The notes: generated by a model not told the origin, from the letters alone. Shown: positions 46,096 through 55,824, numbered from the stretch's first letter. The stretch: 64,000 nt of DNA from an uncultured Tateyamaria sp. (GCF_947497045.1 NZ_CANMEU010000006.1:124001-188000); one strand, 5' to 3'. Translations and numbers: made by a program.

Positions 46096-46426
46096 GATCG
46101 GCTTTGACGACTTTTTGAAGGTCGATGTGCGCGTCGGCCGGGTTGTACGTGCCGAACCCTACCCTGAGGCGCGCGTGCCTGCTATCAAGATGTGGGTCGA
46201 TTTCGGACCTGAACTGGGAGAGAAGAAGACCTCGGCCCAGGTCACCGTTCACTACACGCCCGAGGATCTGGTTGGACGGCAGGTGATGGCGGTGGTCAAC
46301 TTTCCGCCCCGTCAGATCGGCAAGTTCATGTCGGAGGTTCTGGTTCTTGGCGTTCCGGATGCGGATGGGGCAGTCGTTTTGGCGACGCCTGATGTGGATG
46401 TGCCCCTTGGGGGGCGGCTCCATTGA
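46088..46426 (+). CDS. csaA: CsaA-like tRNA-binding-domain protein
   Basis: 112 residues, a single EMAP/Myf OB-fold. FDDFLKVDVRVGRVVRAEPY, PAIKMWVDFGPELGEKKTSA, VVNFPPRQIGKFMSEVLVLG fit CsaA, an export-related chaperone in Bacillus that also binds tRNA. Starts with GTG 46088 inside the proC end; the nearby ATG at 46092 is out of frame. Confidence 0.9.
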   Translation: MDEIGFDDFLKVDVRVGRVVRAEPYPEARVPAIKMWVDFGPELGEKKTSAQVTVHYTPEDLVGRQVMAVVNFPPRQIGKFMSEVLVLGVPDADGAVVLATPDVDVPLGGRLH

Positions 46427-47379
46427 GCCGGGTCTGGATCACGCGGCCCTTGCCGGACACGGTTGTGGCGGCGGCGCGGGCCCTCGATGCAGAAATTGTG
46501 GTCCGCCGCGAGACATTGCCTTTGACGGCGGAGGAATTGCGTGCTGCGTTGCGGGACTTTGACGTGGTGCTGCCGACCCTGGGCGATCAGTTTTCTGCGC
46601 AGGTGTTTGCAGATGTCCCCGTGCCGCGCTGCACGTTGCTCGCGAATTTCGGGGTGGGGTACAATCATATCGATTTGGCTGCGGCGGCTGTGGCGGGTGT
46701 GCAGGTGACCAACACGCCCGGTGCGGTCACGGATGCCACAGCGGATATCGGGGTCATGCTGATGCTGATGTCGGCGCGCCGTGCGGGTGAAGGGGAGCGG
46801 ATGGTGCGCAGCGATGCGTGGCCGGGCTGGCATCCGACGCAGATGCTGGGGCTGCATATGTCGGGCAAAACAGTTGGCATCGTGGGCATGGGCCGCATCG
46901 GGCAGGCCATCGCGCAGCGCTGCCATTTCGGCTTTGGGATGGCGGTGCGGTATTTCAATCGCTCGCCCAAGGAGTTGCCGTTTGCCGCAACACGGGTCGA
47001 GGATTTGAACGCGCTGGCCGCGAGTGTCGACTTTCTGGTCGCCGCTGTGCCGGGTGGGGGTGCCACACGCCATATCATTAACGCTGAAGTGCTGAGGGCG
47101 ATGCAGTCCTATGCGCATTTGATCAATATTTCGCGCGGCGATGTGGTGGAGGAGGCGGCCTTGATCGCCGCTCTTGAGGCGGGTCAGATCGGTGGTGCGG
47201 GTCTGGATGTGTACGAACACGAACCTGCGGTGCCGGATGCGTTGCGGGCGTTGGACAATGTGACGCTGCTGCCGCATCTGGGCACGGCGGCGCTGGAGGT
47301 GCGCACTGATATGGGGCTGATGGCGGTGGATAATGTGGCCGCGTTCCTGGCCGGTCAAACGCTGCCGAACCCGGTCTGA
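46423..47379 (+). CDS. D-2-hydroxyacid (glycerate/glyoxylate) dehydrogenase
   Basis: 318 residues. NAD-binding GKTVGIVGMGRIGQAIAQRC, catalytic Arg in NISRGDVVEEAAL, Glu in DVYEHEPAVPDAL and His in LLPHLGTAALEVR. Probably reduces hydroxypyruvate or glyoxylate. It begins with a TTG that overlaps the stop of csaA (ATTGA), an unusual start but supported by the MSRVWITRPLP family beginning. Confidence 0.92.
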   Translation: MSRVWITRPLPDTVVAAARALDAEIVVRRETLPLTAEELRAALRDFDVVLPTLGDQFSAQVFADVPVPRCTLLANFGVGYNHIDLAAAAVAGVQVTNTPGAVTDATADIGVMLMLMSARRAGEGERMVRSDAWPGWHPTQMLGLHMSGKTVGIVGMGRIGQAIAQRCHFGFGMAVRYFNRSPKELPFAATRVEDLNALAASVDFLVAAVPGGGATRHIINAEVLRAMQSYAHLINISRGDVVEEAALIAALEAGQIGGAGLDVYEHEPAVPDALRALDNVTLLPHLGTAALEVRTDMGLMAVDNVAAFLAGQTLPNPV

Positions 47380-47386
47380 ACGGTCC

Positions 47387-47968
47387 CTAGGCGTCGGCCA
47401 TCGCAGCACGCCAGTGGCGGCGACACAGCGACACATAGGTTTCGTTGCCCCCCACCTGTACTTGCGCCCCGTCCGCCATGGCGCGCCCTTCGGCGTCTTG
47501 CCGGATCACCATGGTGGCGCGTTTGCCGCAATGGCAGATCGTGCGGACCTCTCGCATTTCATCGGCCAGCGCGAGCAACGTGGCCGAGCCGGGAAACAGC
47601 TTGCCCTGAAAATCGACGCGCAGCCCATAGCACATCACCGGCACGCCCAGATCATCGACCACGCGGGCCAGATCCCACACCTGCTGTTCGGACATGAACT
47701 GGGATTCGTCCACAAAGATGCAGGCCACAGGCCCTTGGACCAGTCGGGCCTCAATCTTGGCAAAGAGATTTTCGGAAGTTGTGAACGTATCTGCGACCGC
47801 CTTGATCCCGATGCGGGACTCGATCTGGCCAGCCCCGGCGCGGTCGGCGAAATGGGCGGTCAGCAGATACGGCTCCATCCCCCGTTCGCGGTAGTTGTGG
47901 GAAGCCTGAAGCAGGACAGCGGACTTGCCTGCGTTCATCGTGGAATAGTGGAAATAGAGCTTGGCCAT
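47387..47968 (-). CDS. tdk: Thymidine kinase
   Basis: 193 residues, type II enzyme salvaging thymidine. P-loop YFHYSTMNAGKSAVLLQAS, ACIFVDESQFMSEQQVWDLA with the catalytic Glu, GLRVDFQGKLFPGSATLL lasso, and zinc ligands CHCGKRA and LCRRHW. ATG at 47968 (MAKLYFHYS); the frame continues 39 codons upstream through proline-rich, non-homologous sequence. Convergent with the dehydrogenase gene. Confidence 0.95.
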   Translation of the reverse strand: MAKLYFHYSTMNAGKSAVLLQASHNYRERGMEPYLLTAHFADRAGAGQIESRIGIKAVADTFTTSENLFAKIEARLVQGPVACIFVDESQFMSEQQVWDLARVVDDLGVPVMCYGLRVDFQGKLFPGSATLLALADEMREVRTICHCGKRATMVIRQDAEGRAMADGAQVQVGGNETYVSLCRRHWRAAMADA

Positions 47969-48393
47969 GGCGGGCTGAATAGTCGGGGCAGGCCCCTCGG
48001 ACAAGGGGGCGGGCGGGTCCCGGGGGCGCACGCGATTGTTTTTATGCGCATCAAACCCCCGGACCGTTTTGGCACTGGGTGACATTGGGCAGACGTCGGG
48101 CTGCTTGCGCGCCCGCTCAGGGGATGGTGCCTGCCCCGTTACTTGTTACCTCAGACGGGCCTACCCCACTGACGACCAGCATGGCTGGCCCGCCGCCCCC
48201 AAACAGCAGAAGTGGTCGGCAGACCCCACCCGGTCCCGATGCTGGGGGCACCGGGTACTCGTTACGTCCCGAAAACCGAAGGGACGATTAACAAATGACA
48301 TTTCGTCTCGGCCCTATTAATGGGAAAAGAGCACTCCGGTTCCCCCAACGTCTGGGTTGAATCAGGGTGTGCAGCGTAAACAGGGGCAGGTAA
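47969..48393. other. Gene-free stretch containing a structured RNA candidate
   Basis: 425 bases between tdk and the gene at 48394. The centre, 48121-48256, folds into a long rod (separate entry). After it, CGTCCC-gaaaaccgaa-GGGACG makes another short hairpin at about 48265-48286. No coding frame looks real. Confidence 0.55.
48121..48256 (+). ncRNA. Candidate 6S-like structured RNA
   Basis: About 136 bases form one long imperfect hairpin. Closing stem GGTGCC(tg)CCCC pairs with GGGG(g)GCACC (48126-48137 with 48244-48252). A large 5'-sided bubble (GTTACTTGTTACCTCAGA) faces only a few bases. Then GGGCC pairs with GGTCCC, and CTGACGACCA (48169-48178) with TGGTCGGCAG (48213-48222), closing a terminal loop. 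A long rod with an asymmetric central bubble is the 6S RNA design, which mimics an open promoter. I could not match a remembered 6S sequence, and the opposite strand could fold too. SRP RNA and RNase P RNA motifs are absent. Confidence 0.4.
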
Positions 48394-48852
48394 ATGGCCG
48401 GTATGGGCAGCTATTTGAAAAAGCATACAGAGGCGCTGGTGAAGGATGTGGGCATCGAACCCGCCTGCGAACTGACCGGCAAATCCAAGGCCACGTTGGG
48501 CCGGTACTATTCGGACAACCCCGAACATGCGGACCGGTTCATGCCGATTGATGCGGTTGTGGCACTCGAAAAGGCGGCGAAGTATCCGCATGTCACCGCC
48601 GCGCTGGCCGAAATGCAGGGCATATCGCTCAGCTATGATGACCGTCGCCCCAATGCGGAACGAAAGGGGGGCGTGAACAGTGATGTGATCGCGCTCAGCC
48701 AGCGGTTTGCGATGCTGATGAGCGAATACCAGCAGTCCATCGAGGACGGCGTGATCACCGTGAACGAGGCCAAGCGCCTGCTCAAGGAGACGACAGGCCT
48801 GCAACAGGTGCTGATCGACATGAAGTTGCATCTGGAAGAAGAAAGTGGCTGA
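48394..48852 (+). CDS. Conserved hypothetical protein with a helix-turn-helix-like N-terminus
   Basis: 152 residues. [20 protein letters not shown] near the start resembles a recognition helix pair, and the rest is helical ([20 protein letters not shown]). No family I can name; phage-regulator-like proteins have a comparable build. The last bases overlap arsH, so they are probably one unit. GGGGCAGG precedes the ATG. Confidence 0.75.
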   Translation: MAGMGSYLKKHTEALVKDVGIEPACELTGKSKATLGRYYSDNPEHADRFMPIDAVVALEKAAKYPHVTAALAEMQGISLSYDDRRPNAERKGGVNSDVIALSQRFAMLMSEYQQSIEDGVITVNEAKRLLKETTGLQQVLIDMKLHLEEESG

Positions 48853-49576
48853 CACGCCCGGCGCAGAAGACGACCTGCCGGCCTTGGTGAAGGCGGCGTT
48901 GCCTGCGATTGATATTGATGCGTTGCGCGACCCCAATGATCCCGGCCATCCGCCCCGCATCCTTCTGTTGTACGGATCACTGCGCGAAGCCAGTTATTCG
49001 CGCCGGGCCGCCGAAGAGGCCGCGCGCATTCTGCGCCATTTGGGCTGTGAGACGCGGCTGTTTGATCCCACTGGCCTGCCCTTGGTCGATGACACCAGCG
49101 CCGAACATCCAAAAGTGGTGGAATTGCGAGAACTGGCCGTGTGGGCTGAGGGCATGGTCTGGTCCAGCCCCGAACGCCACGGCGCGATGACCGGCCTGAT
49201 GAAGATGCAGGTGGACTGGCTGCCCTTGTCCCTGAAGGGCGGTATTCGCCCGACCCAGGGCAAGACACTGGCCGTTATGCAGGTGTCGGGCGGGTCGCAA
49301 AGTTTCAATGCGGTCAATCAGATGCGCATTCTGGGGCGTTGGATGCGCATGGTCACCATTCCCAATCAGTCGAGCATCGCCAAGGCGTGGCTTGAGTTCG
49401 AGGGTGATCGCCTGCCTGCGGGGCCGTTTTATGCGCGTGTGGTGGACGTCATGGAGGAGTTGGTGAAGTTCACGTGGATGGTACGCGGGCGCGCGGCCTA
49501 TCTGGTGGATCGTTATTCCGAACGTCGAGAAAGTGTCGAGGATGTGCACACGCGCGTCTCCGGGAAAGACATCTAG
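48845..49576 (+). CDS. arsH: ArsH-type NADPH-dependent FMN reductase
   Basis: 243 residues. The flavodoxin-like core shows [59 protein letters not shown] and [20 protein letters not shown], a set specific to ArsH. ArsH oxidises trivalent organoarsenicals or acts as a quinone/azo reductase. No other ars gene is nearby. Start GTG 48845 overlaps the upstream gene. Confidence 0.9.
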   Translation: MADTPGAEDDLPALVKAALPAIDIDALRDPNDPGHPPRILLLYGSLREASYSRRAAEEAARILRHLGCETRLFDPTGLPLVDDTSAEHPKVVELRELAVWAEGMVWSSPERHGAMTGLMKMQVDWLPLSLKGGIRPTQGKTLAVMQVSGGSQSFNAVNQMRILGRWMRMVTIPNQSSIAKAWLEFEGDRLPAGPFYARVVDVMEELVKFTWMVRGRAAYLVDRYSERRESVEDVHTRVSGKDI

Positions 49577-49732
49577 GCGCAGGTGCGCGGTGCCTTTCAT
49601 GCGTGCGAGACATCAATCGGCACCCGTCTGCCGTTCCACCCTTCGCTCGTTTCGGCGGTCCGGGCCGCATGATGCTTGCCTGCGCGGGCGTGCGCGGTGC
49701 AGTCTGCGCGTCATATTGGGGAGCCTCGTGCC

Positions 49733-51619
49733 GTGAAAGACAGTATCCGCCGCGCCGAATTGATCGAGCTGTTGCAGGGCATTGAAGGGTTTAGTGCGCT
49801 GGAGCCGGACGTGATCGAGCAGATGGCGGACATTGCGGAGTACCGCGATGTCGAACATGGCGCATTGCTGATTGTCGAGGGGGACCCGGCGGATACGTTA
49901 TACATCGTTCTCAAGGGGCGCTTTACGGTGTTGGCAGGCCCTCGGGCCATTGCGGAAATTCGCATGGGCGAACCGATTGGCGAGTTGGCCTTTTTCGCCG
50001 GGGGGACCCGTACCGCCAGCGTTGTGGCCGCGCGCAACAGCACTGTGATGGAGTTGAGCCGCGCGGCCTATGACGCACTTGCCGCGCGCACACCTGCGCT
50101 TGCCAATGGGATTTTGGCGGCAGTGTCGCAGCGTCTGGCGCGCACCATCCCTGCCAGTCCCGGTCTGCGTCCCGCAGCGGGACAGGTCTGTGCGGTGTTT
50201 CCTGGGGCGGGGCAACCGATGGATGCGGCCCTTGTGGCCGGATTGCGCGCGGCATTTGAGGGGGATCCGGTCTGGACGATCCTTGATGCGACCTCCTGCG
50301 ATCCAGAGGCGCGCGGCACCGCGCAGTCCATGGCCAAGTGGCTGAATGCCCAAGAGGCGCGCTTGGGTCATCTGGTTCTGCTGTGCCCTGACCCTGAGAC
50401 TGATCCGATATGGGCCGATGTGGCGGCAAACAATTGCGACACGGTGATGATCGCGCTGGCCAAGGCGGGCGGGTGTCAGCCTGCCCACGCGCCATCGCCG
50501 CTGGAAGAACGAATTTATCAGGCGACGTTGCCAGCCCACCTGCATCTGATCCTGCACCGGGCGCGCAGAGATGCGCCGACAACGCAGACTGTGGACTGGC
50601 TCAGGGATCGCCCCGTTGGCTTGCACCACCATCTTGCCCTTGACACGCCCGAGGATTTTGAGCGGATCGCGCGGTTCATTCGCGGCCATGCTCTGGGCCT
50701 TGTGCTGTGCGGTGGTGGCTCCTTTGGTACGGCGCATCTGGGCGCGATCAAGTCGTTGCAGGATCATGGCTACCGCTTTGACTTTGTCGGGGGCACCAGC
50801 GTCGGATCAGCCATGGCAGGCGCGTTGGCATTGGGGCGGTCACCGGATGCGATCATGGAGCAATGCGAGGATATCTTTATCCGCTCTAAGGCGATGTCGC
50901 GCCTCGCGGTGCCGCGCTATGCGCTGCTGGATCACCACCGCCTCGATGCCGCGTTCAAAAAGCATTATGGTGGCTATGATGTCGAAGATTTGCCAATCAA
51001 CTTTTTCGCGGTGGCAGGCAGTCTGACCCATAATGATGTCAGCGTGATCCGCACCGGTCCCTTGTGGCAGGCCATCCGCGCCTCAACCGCGATTCCGGGT
51101 ATTTTCCCACCCTTCGTGCGCGCTGACGGCGAGGTGCTGATTGATGGAGGACTGATCGACAATGTGCCCATGACGGCGATGCGTGATCTGAAACCGGGCG
51201 CGAATGTGGTGCTGAATTTTCTGCCGGGCAAGCCGTGGCTGGTGGCCGCGCGTTATGAGGACCTGCCTACGCGGATGCATGCCCTTGCCGGGTTACTCAG
51301 CAAGCCCAAAAAGGGTGTGCCATCCTATCCAACCGCTTTCGCAGTGCTGGCCCGCGCGATGGTCGTGAATGCGCGCAAACTGATGCGGCAGGTGGATGTG
51401 GAAAACGACGTGGTGCTGAATATCCCCGTGCTCAAGGGCATGAACTTTATGAACTGGCGTCGCGGGCGCGAACTGTTCGAGGCGACCTATGCGTCTATGG
51501 AGGCCGCGCTTGAGCGGAACCCGATGCCGCGCAGTGGGCCCGCCCCGCATATGGCGCGCCTGCGCCGGGTGGCCGATGTTGTCAGCACCATCACCGATGA
51601 ACGCCTGAGCGAGCGTTAG
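49733..51619 (+). CDS. cNMP-binding patatin-like phospholipase
   Basis: 628 residues. Residues about 10-125 are a cyclic-nucleotide-binding domain (GFSALEPDVIEQMADIAEYR, GDPADTLYIVLKGRFTVLA, IGELAFFAGGTRTASVVAAR). A Rossmann-like middle follows. The patatin domain from about residue 330 has the oxyanion loop LCGGGSFGTAHLGAI, nucleophile FVGGTSVGSAMAG and the Asp in VLIDGGLIDNVPM. This is the NTE/RssA-like layout. The phospholipid target is unknown; control by cAMP is likely from the domain and there is a cyclase gene in the window. GTG 49733 is the best start; ATG 49676 has no support. Confidence 0.88.
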   Translation: MKDSIRRAELIELLQGIEGFSALEPDVIEQMADIAEYRDVEHGALLIVEGDPADTLYIVLKGRFTVLAGPRAIAEIRMGEPIGELAFFAGGTRTASVVAARNSTVMELSRAAYDALAARTPALANGILAAVSQRLARTIPASPGLRPAAGQVCAVFPGAGQPMDAALVAGLRAAFEGDPVWTILDATSCDPEARGTAQSMAKWLNAQEARLGHLVLLCPDPETDPIWADVAANNCDTVMIALAKAGGCQPAHAPSPLEERIYQATLPAHLHLILHRARRDAPTTQTVDWLRDRPVGLHHHLALDTPEDFERIARFIRGHALGLVLCGGGSFGTAHLGAIKSLQDHGYRFDFVGGTSVGSAMAGALALGRSPDAIMEQCEDIFIRSKAMSRLAVPRYALLDHHRLDAAFKKHYGGYDVEDLPINFFAVAGSLTHNDVSVIRTGPLWQAIRASTAIPGIFPPFVRADGEVLIDGGLIDNVPMTAMRDLKPGANVVLNFLPGKPWLVAARYEDLPTRMHALAGLLSKPKKGVPSYPTAFAVLARAMVVNARKLMRQVDVENDVVLNIPVLKGMNFMNWRRGRELFEATYASMEAALERNPMPRSGPAPHMARLRRVADVVSTITDERLSER

Positions 51620-52743
51620 CCGTGCCGCTCAACGATGACCGAGCCCACCGAATACCCGGCCCCGAACGAGCAGATGATGCCCAGATCGCCCGCGTTCAGA
51701 TCGTCGGAATATTTCGAAAAGGCGATGATCGACCCGGCTGAGGACGTATTGGCATAGTCCTGTAGGATGTTGGGTTGTTCACCGGGGGCCGGGGTGCGCC
51801 CAAGGACCTTCTTGCCGATAAAGTCGTTCATGGATTTGTTGGCCTGATGCAGCCACAGCCGTTTGAGGTGATCGGCGGAAATGCCCGTATCCTCCATGTG
51901 CTCGGCGATGTGGGTGCTGACCAGGGGCAACACTTCCTTGAACACCTTGCGCCCGTTTTGCATGAATTGCATGTCGCGCCTGTCGGCAAGCCCATCCGGG
52001 CGCGAGCGGCGCAAGTATCCGTTATTGTTGCGGATATTGTTCGAAAAAGCGGTGGCGCAGCGTGTGGATCTGATCTTGAAATAGGGGCCTTTGGCGTCCT
52101 CTTCCCGCTCGATCAGCATGGCTGTGGCCACATCGCCAAAGATGAAGTGGCAATCCCGGTCGCGCCATTCCAGATGGGCCGAACAGATCTCGGGATTCAC
52201 CACCAGTGCGGACTTGATCGAGCCCGCGCGGACCATGTCCGCCGCCGCCTGTATCCCGAAGGTGGCGGATGAACAGGCCACATTCATGTCAAAGGCAAAG
52301 CCGTTGACGCCAAGCAGGTCCTGTATCTCGATGGCGACAGCCGGATAGGCGCGTTCGAGGTTGGAGGCCGCGCAGATCACCGCCCCCACATCGCCCGCGG
52401 TCTTGCCCGCAGCCTTGAGTGCCTTTTGCGCTGCATCCAAGGCCATTTCAGCCATGATCGAAGGTTCGTCATCGTCGCGTTGACGCAGCAACGGGTGCAT
52501 GATGTCTGGGTCCAGAACACCGGATTTGTCCATCACATAGCGTTGCTCGATCCCCGAGGCCTTGAGGATGAACTCCTCTGAGGAATGCGCCTTGGCCTCG
52601 ACCGTGCCAGCGGCAATGGCATCCGCGTTTTCGGCATTGAACCGATCGGCATAGGCGTTGAAGGCCACGACCAGCTCGGCGTTTGAGATGGATTGCTCGG
52701 GCGTGAATACGCCAGTGCCGGTGATGACGGGAGTATAGGTCAA
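51616..52743 (-). CDS. FabH-like beta-ketoacyl-ACP synthase III
   Basis: 375 residues. Thiolase fold with Cys in FDMNVACSSATFGIQAAADM, His in LWLHQANKSMNDFIGKKVLG and Asn in DYANTSSAGSIIAFSKY, the complete Cys-His-Asn triad. Longer than housekeeping FabH because of an N-terminal insertion (DRFNAENADAIAAGTVEAK). It may serve a special acyl primer rather than general fatty acid synthesis. Convergent with and overlapping the patatin gene by four bases. Confidence 0.9.
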   Translation of the reverse strand: MTYTPVITGTGVFTPEQSISNAELVVAFNAYADRFNAENADAIAAGTVEAKAHSSEEFILKASGIEQRYVMDKSGVLDPDIMHPLLRQRDDDEPSIMAEMALDAAQKALKAAGKTAGDVGAVICAASNLERAYPAVAIEIQDLLGVNGFAFDMNVACSSATFGIQAAADMVRAGSIKSALVVNPEICSAHLEWRDRDCHFIFGDVATAMLIEREEDAKGPYFKIRSTRCATAFSNNIRNNNGYLRRSRPDGLADRRDMQFMQNGRKVFKEVLPLVSTHIAEHMEDTGISADHLKRLWLHQANKSMNDFIGKKVLGRTPAPGEQPNILQDYANTSSAGSIIAFSKYSDDLNAGDLGIICSFGAGYSVGSVIVERHG

Positions 52744-52827
52744 GGCGCGCCCCTTTTGCGGGTTGTCGGGTTGTGGGGAACGTACAGGGGGGCGTGTGAG
52801 GGGGCAAGAGGGGGAGGTGCCATGCTG

Positions 52828-53367
52828 TTACGGATCAGGTTCCAGCACCCATGTCCCGCTGCGCCGTGTCAGTGCGTGTCTGGCTTCGACAAACCGTTTG
52901 CCGTGTTGCGCCAGCCCTTGATTGATGGCCGCAATGATCGAACGCGGATTATTATCCAGAAAGGTCGTGTTGATTTGGTAGCGGCCCGTGTTGGTCGATA
53001 AGCCGAGCTTGCGATACCCGTACCACACCCCGCCATCGTCAATCTTGACGATCTCTGCCCAGGGCAAGGTTACCGGGTCCTGAACTGAACGGCTCAGCAC
53101 AAACCAATGCGTTTTGTCGGGCACCAACCAGACGCCGTCATCCAAGACCTGCAAGCGCGGTTGCATCGAGGGGGGGCGAGCAACGGCCAACAGTCCCAGG
53201 CCGCCAAAGACAATCCCTGCCAAAAACAGGATAGTCGCTTGTGCGTATCCGATGATCGTCCCCATCCATAAAGCCAGAACCAGGATCAGTACGGCCAGCG
53301 ACAGAAAGGCCCCACCGATGATCAAATGCAGCAGGCGGCTTTCGCGGATGTGCAGGTCTTGTGTCAT
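52828..53367 (-). CDS. Two-span membrane protein, unknown
   Basis: 179 residues. Two helices (LLHLIIGGAFLSLAVLILVL and IIGYAQATILFLAGIVFGGL) precede a PH-like cytoplasmic domain (LQVLDDGVWLVPDKTHWFVL, LPWAEIVKIDDGGVWYGYRK). The build resembles STM3941-type membrane proteins, though I cannot confirm it. ATG at 53367 chosen. 53395-53644 upstream holds nothing clear. Confidence 0.7.
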   Translation of the reverse strand: MTQDLHIRESRLLHLIIGGAFLSLAVLILVLALWMGTIIGYAQATILFLAGIVFGGLGLLAVARPPSMQPRLQVLDDGVWLVPDKTHWFVLSRSVQDPVTLPWAEIVKIDDGGVWYGYRKLGLSTNTGRYQINTTFLDNNPRSIIAAINQGLAQHGKRFVEARHALTRRSGTWVLEPDP

Positions 53368-53644
53368 ATGGGGTCCGGGTGTTGCGCGGCACATACCGTG
53401 TCTGATCCTTGAAGGTTAGCATCAAGGCGGGGCACCGAAAAGGCGTTGATCCGTCTGTGAGGGATTGCATCAACATGGCTTGTGCGTCACGTGCGCCTTG
53501 CGCATGGTGGGCCCGTTTGATGCTGTGAAAGGTCCGCCCCGTGACATCCATTGTTCGCCATGCCGCTCACGATCTGTGGATCACATCGCGTGACGTGGCG
53601 GATGCCGATCAGGCCCCGGATCCTATCTGCCGAAGGCTGACCTG

Positions 53645-54679
53645 ATGAACATTCTGCAAAACCCCCATCTGGGGACGGGCCTGACCCATCCTGCGTTGGC
53701 CGATGTGCCCTTTCCAAGCACTGATGCGCAGGCCCCCAAAACGCTGCTTGCGCGCTGCCCTGCTGCGGGCGTGACCCCTTTGCGCAGCGTACCCAGCCTT
53801 GCCGATGCGCTTGGTGTGGCCGAGGTGTGGGTCAAGGACGAGCGGGATCGTATGGGCCTTGGCAGCTTCAAGGCTCTGGGTGCGGCCTATGTGATCGCTT
53901 GCGATGCTGAAAACGGGGTCGCGCGCGGGACCACCTATGTCACCGCCAGTGCGGGCAACCACGGGCTGTCCGTCGCTGCGGGCGCGGCGGCATTCGGGGC
54001 GCGCTCGGTGATCTATCTGGCATACACCGTGCCCGAAGCCTTTGCGGAACGCCTGCGCGCAACCGGGGCGGAGGTTGTGCGGGCCGGGGACGACTACGAG
54101 GCGAGCATGGAAGCCGCGATGCAGGCGGCCGATGACATGGGTGCGGTGCTGCTGTCGGACAGTTCCTGGGCTGGCTATATGGCCCGCCCGCATCGGCTGA
54201 TGGAGGGCTACCTTGCGCTCATGGCCGAGGTCTTTGACCGTGTGAGCGCGCCCACGCATCTGTTTTTGCAGGCCGGTGTGGGGGGATTGGCGGGGGCGGC
54301 TGCGGCCATTGCGCGCCAGCACTGGGGGGCGGGCCCGCGCATCATCGTGGTCGAGCCTGAAGTTGCGCCCGCGCTGATCGCCTCCATCAGGGCCGCAGGG
54401 CCGGTGCAAACGCAAGGCCCCGTGTCTGCGATGGGGCGGCTTGATTGCAAGGTGCCTTCTTTGATTGCGCTCAAGGGTTTGGCACGCGACGCCAATGATT
54501 TCATCACAATCACCGAGGCCGAGGGGCAGGCGGGTGCGGACTTGGCGCATGGTCACGATCTAAGCTCCACCCCATCCGGCGCGGCTGGTCTGGCGGGGGC
54601 TTTGGCGGGGGGTGCTCAACTGGGGTTGAGTGCGCAATCGCGGGTGCTGTTCATTCTGTCCGAAGGCCCCGAGGCATGA
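53645..54679 (+). CDS. Diaminopropionate ammonia-lyase-like PLP enzyme
   Basis: 344 residues, fold type II. The PLP Lys is in RMGLGSFKALGAAYVIA near residue 76; TYVTASAGNHGLSVAAGAAA binds the carboxylate, and LQAGVGGLAGAAAAIARQ the phosphate. Similarity to DpaL is suggested by the LLSDSSWAGY and GPVSAMGRLDCKVPS parts. DpaL splits 2,3-diaminopropionate to pyruvate and ammonia; hydroxy-amino acids are possible substrates too. First gene of a run of five. Somewhat shorter than DpaL. Confidence 0.82.
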   Translation: MNILQNPHLGTGLTHPALADVPFPSTDAQAPKTLLARCPAAGVTPLRSVPSLADALGVAEVWVKDERDRMGLGSFKALGAAYVIACDAENGVARGTTYVTASAGNHGLSVAAGAAAFGARSVIYLAYTVPEAFAERLRATGAEVVRAGDDYEASMEAAMQAADDMGAVLLSDSSWAGYMARPHRLMEGYLALMAEVFDRVSAPTHLFLQAGVGGLAGAAAAIARQHWGAGPRIIVVEPEVAPALIASIRAAGPVQTQGPVSAMGRLDCKVPSLIALKGLARDANDFITITEAEGQAGADLAHGHDLSSTPSGAAGLAGALAGGAQLGLSAQSRVLFILSEGPEA

Positions 54680-55824
54680 CAGGTTTTGCGCCACAGGAAT
54701 TCGAAGCCCGCATGGCGCGCGCGCAGGGCCTCATGGCAAAGGCCGGGATCGAGGCGCTGTTACTCACGACCGAACCGGAGGTGCGCTATTTCACGGGCTT
54801 TCTGACGCGGTTCTGGGAAAGCCCGACCCGCCCCTGGTTTGTGATTGTCCCGGCGCAGGGTCAGCCGATTGCGGTCATCCCGTCCATCGGGGCACCGCTG
54901 ATGAGGCAGACCTGGCTGAGTGACATTCGGACGTGGCGTAGCCCGGACTACGGCGATGACGGGGTGTCGCTGGTCGCCGAAACCCTCGCAGAAGTGGTTC
55001 CGAAAGGGGGGCGGATCGCGGTGCCAAGCGGGCCTGAAACCCACTTGCGCTTGCCGCTGGAAAGTTGGGCCGCGCTCCGGTCCAAGCTGCCGGGTCGCAA
55101 GTTTGGCGATGATGTGCAAATCGCCAAACAGATGCGTATGGTGAAATCAACTGCCGAGATTGCCAAGATCGAAGCGGCCTGTGCAATTGGGGATGCCGCC
55201 TTTGTCCGTGTGCCTGAAATCGCGCAGGCTGGCGCGCCCCTGGCCCAGATATTTCGCGCCTTCCAGATGCTGTGTCTTGAGGAAGGGGCGGACTGGGTGT
55301 CCTATCTGGCGGGCGGCGCGGGTCCGGGGGGGTATGGCGATATCATTGCGCCGGCCACCGATGCACCGCTGCGCCCGGGCGACGTGCTGATGCTGGACAC
55401 AGGCGTCGTACGCGATGGGTATTTCTGCGATTTTGACCGGAACTGGTCGGTCGGGCCGCCAGCACCCGAAACCCGTGATGCTTATGCCCGCGTGCTTGAG
55501 GCCAGCGACGCCGCCTTTGAGGTGGCGCGCCCCGGCGCAACCGCTGCGGACCTGTTCCGTGTGATGGACAGCGTGTTGACGGGCGGTGCCGGTGGATCGG
55601 ACGCCGGGCGCTACGGGCATGGATTGGGCATGCAGTTGACCGAGTGGCCCTCGTTGATCCCGCAGGATCAGACCGTACTTGAGGCGGGGATGGTTCTGAC
55701 GCTTGAACCGGGGATCGAGATCGCGCCCGGCCGCACCTTGGTGCATGAGGAAAACATTGTGATCACTGAAAGCGGCGCGCGCTATCTGTCGACGCCTGCG
55801 CCGCGCGACATTCCGGTGATCTAG
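54676..55824 (+). CDS. M24-family metallohydrolase
   Basis: 382 residues. Pita-bread fold with an N-terminal creatinase-like domain (LLTTEPEVRYFTGFLTRFW). The five metal ligands are visible: two Asp in LMLDTGVVRDGYFCDFDRNW, His in GRYGHGLGMQLTEWP, Glu in LTLEPGIE and Glu in VHEENIVIT. X-Pro peptidases, creatinase and ectoine hydrolase share this fold. ATG overlaps the previous stop. Hydrolysis of an amide-type substrate in the pathway is inference. Confidence 0.88.
   Translation: MTGFAPQEFEARMARAQGLMAKAGIEALLLTTEPEVRYFTGFLTRFWESPTRPWFVIVPAQGQPIAVIPSIGAPLMRQTWLSDIRTWRSPDYGDDGVSLVAETLAEVVPKGGRIAVPSGPETHLRLPLESWAALRSKLPGRKFGDDVQIAKQMRMVKSTAEIAKIEAACAIGDAAFVRVPEIAQAGAPLAQIFRAFQMLCLEEGADWVSYLAGGAGPGGYGDIIAPATDAPLRPGDVLMLDTGVVRDGYFCDFDRNWSVGPPAPETRDAYARVLEASDAAFEVARPGATAADLFRVMDSVLTGGAGGSDAGRYGHGLGMQLTEWPSLIPQDQTVLEAGMVLTLEPGIEIAPGRTLVHEENIVITESGARYLSTPAPRDIPVI

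Noticed and set aside
48121-48256. Signal recognition particle RNA or RNase P RNA
   Set aside because: Neither the SRP GGAAG-AAGCAGC core nor the RNase P GAGGAAAGTCCG core is present on either strand.
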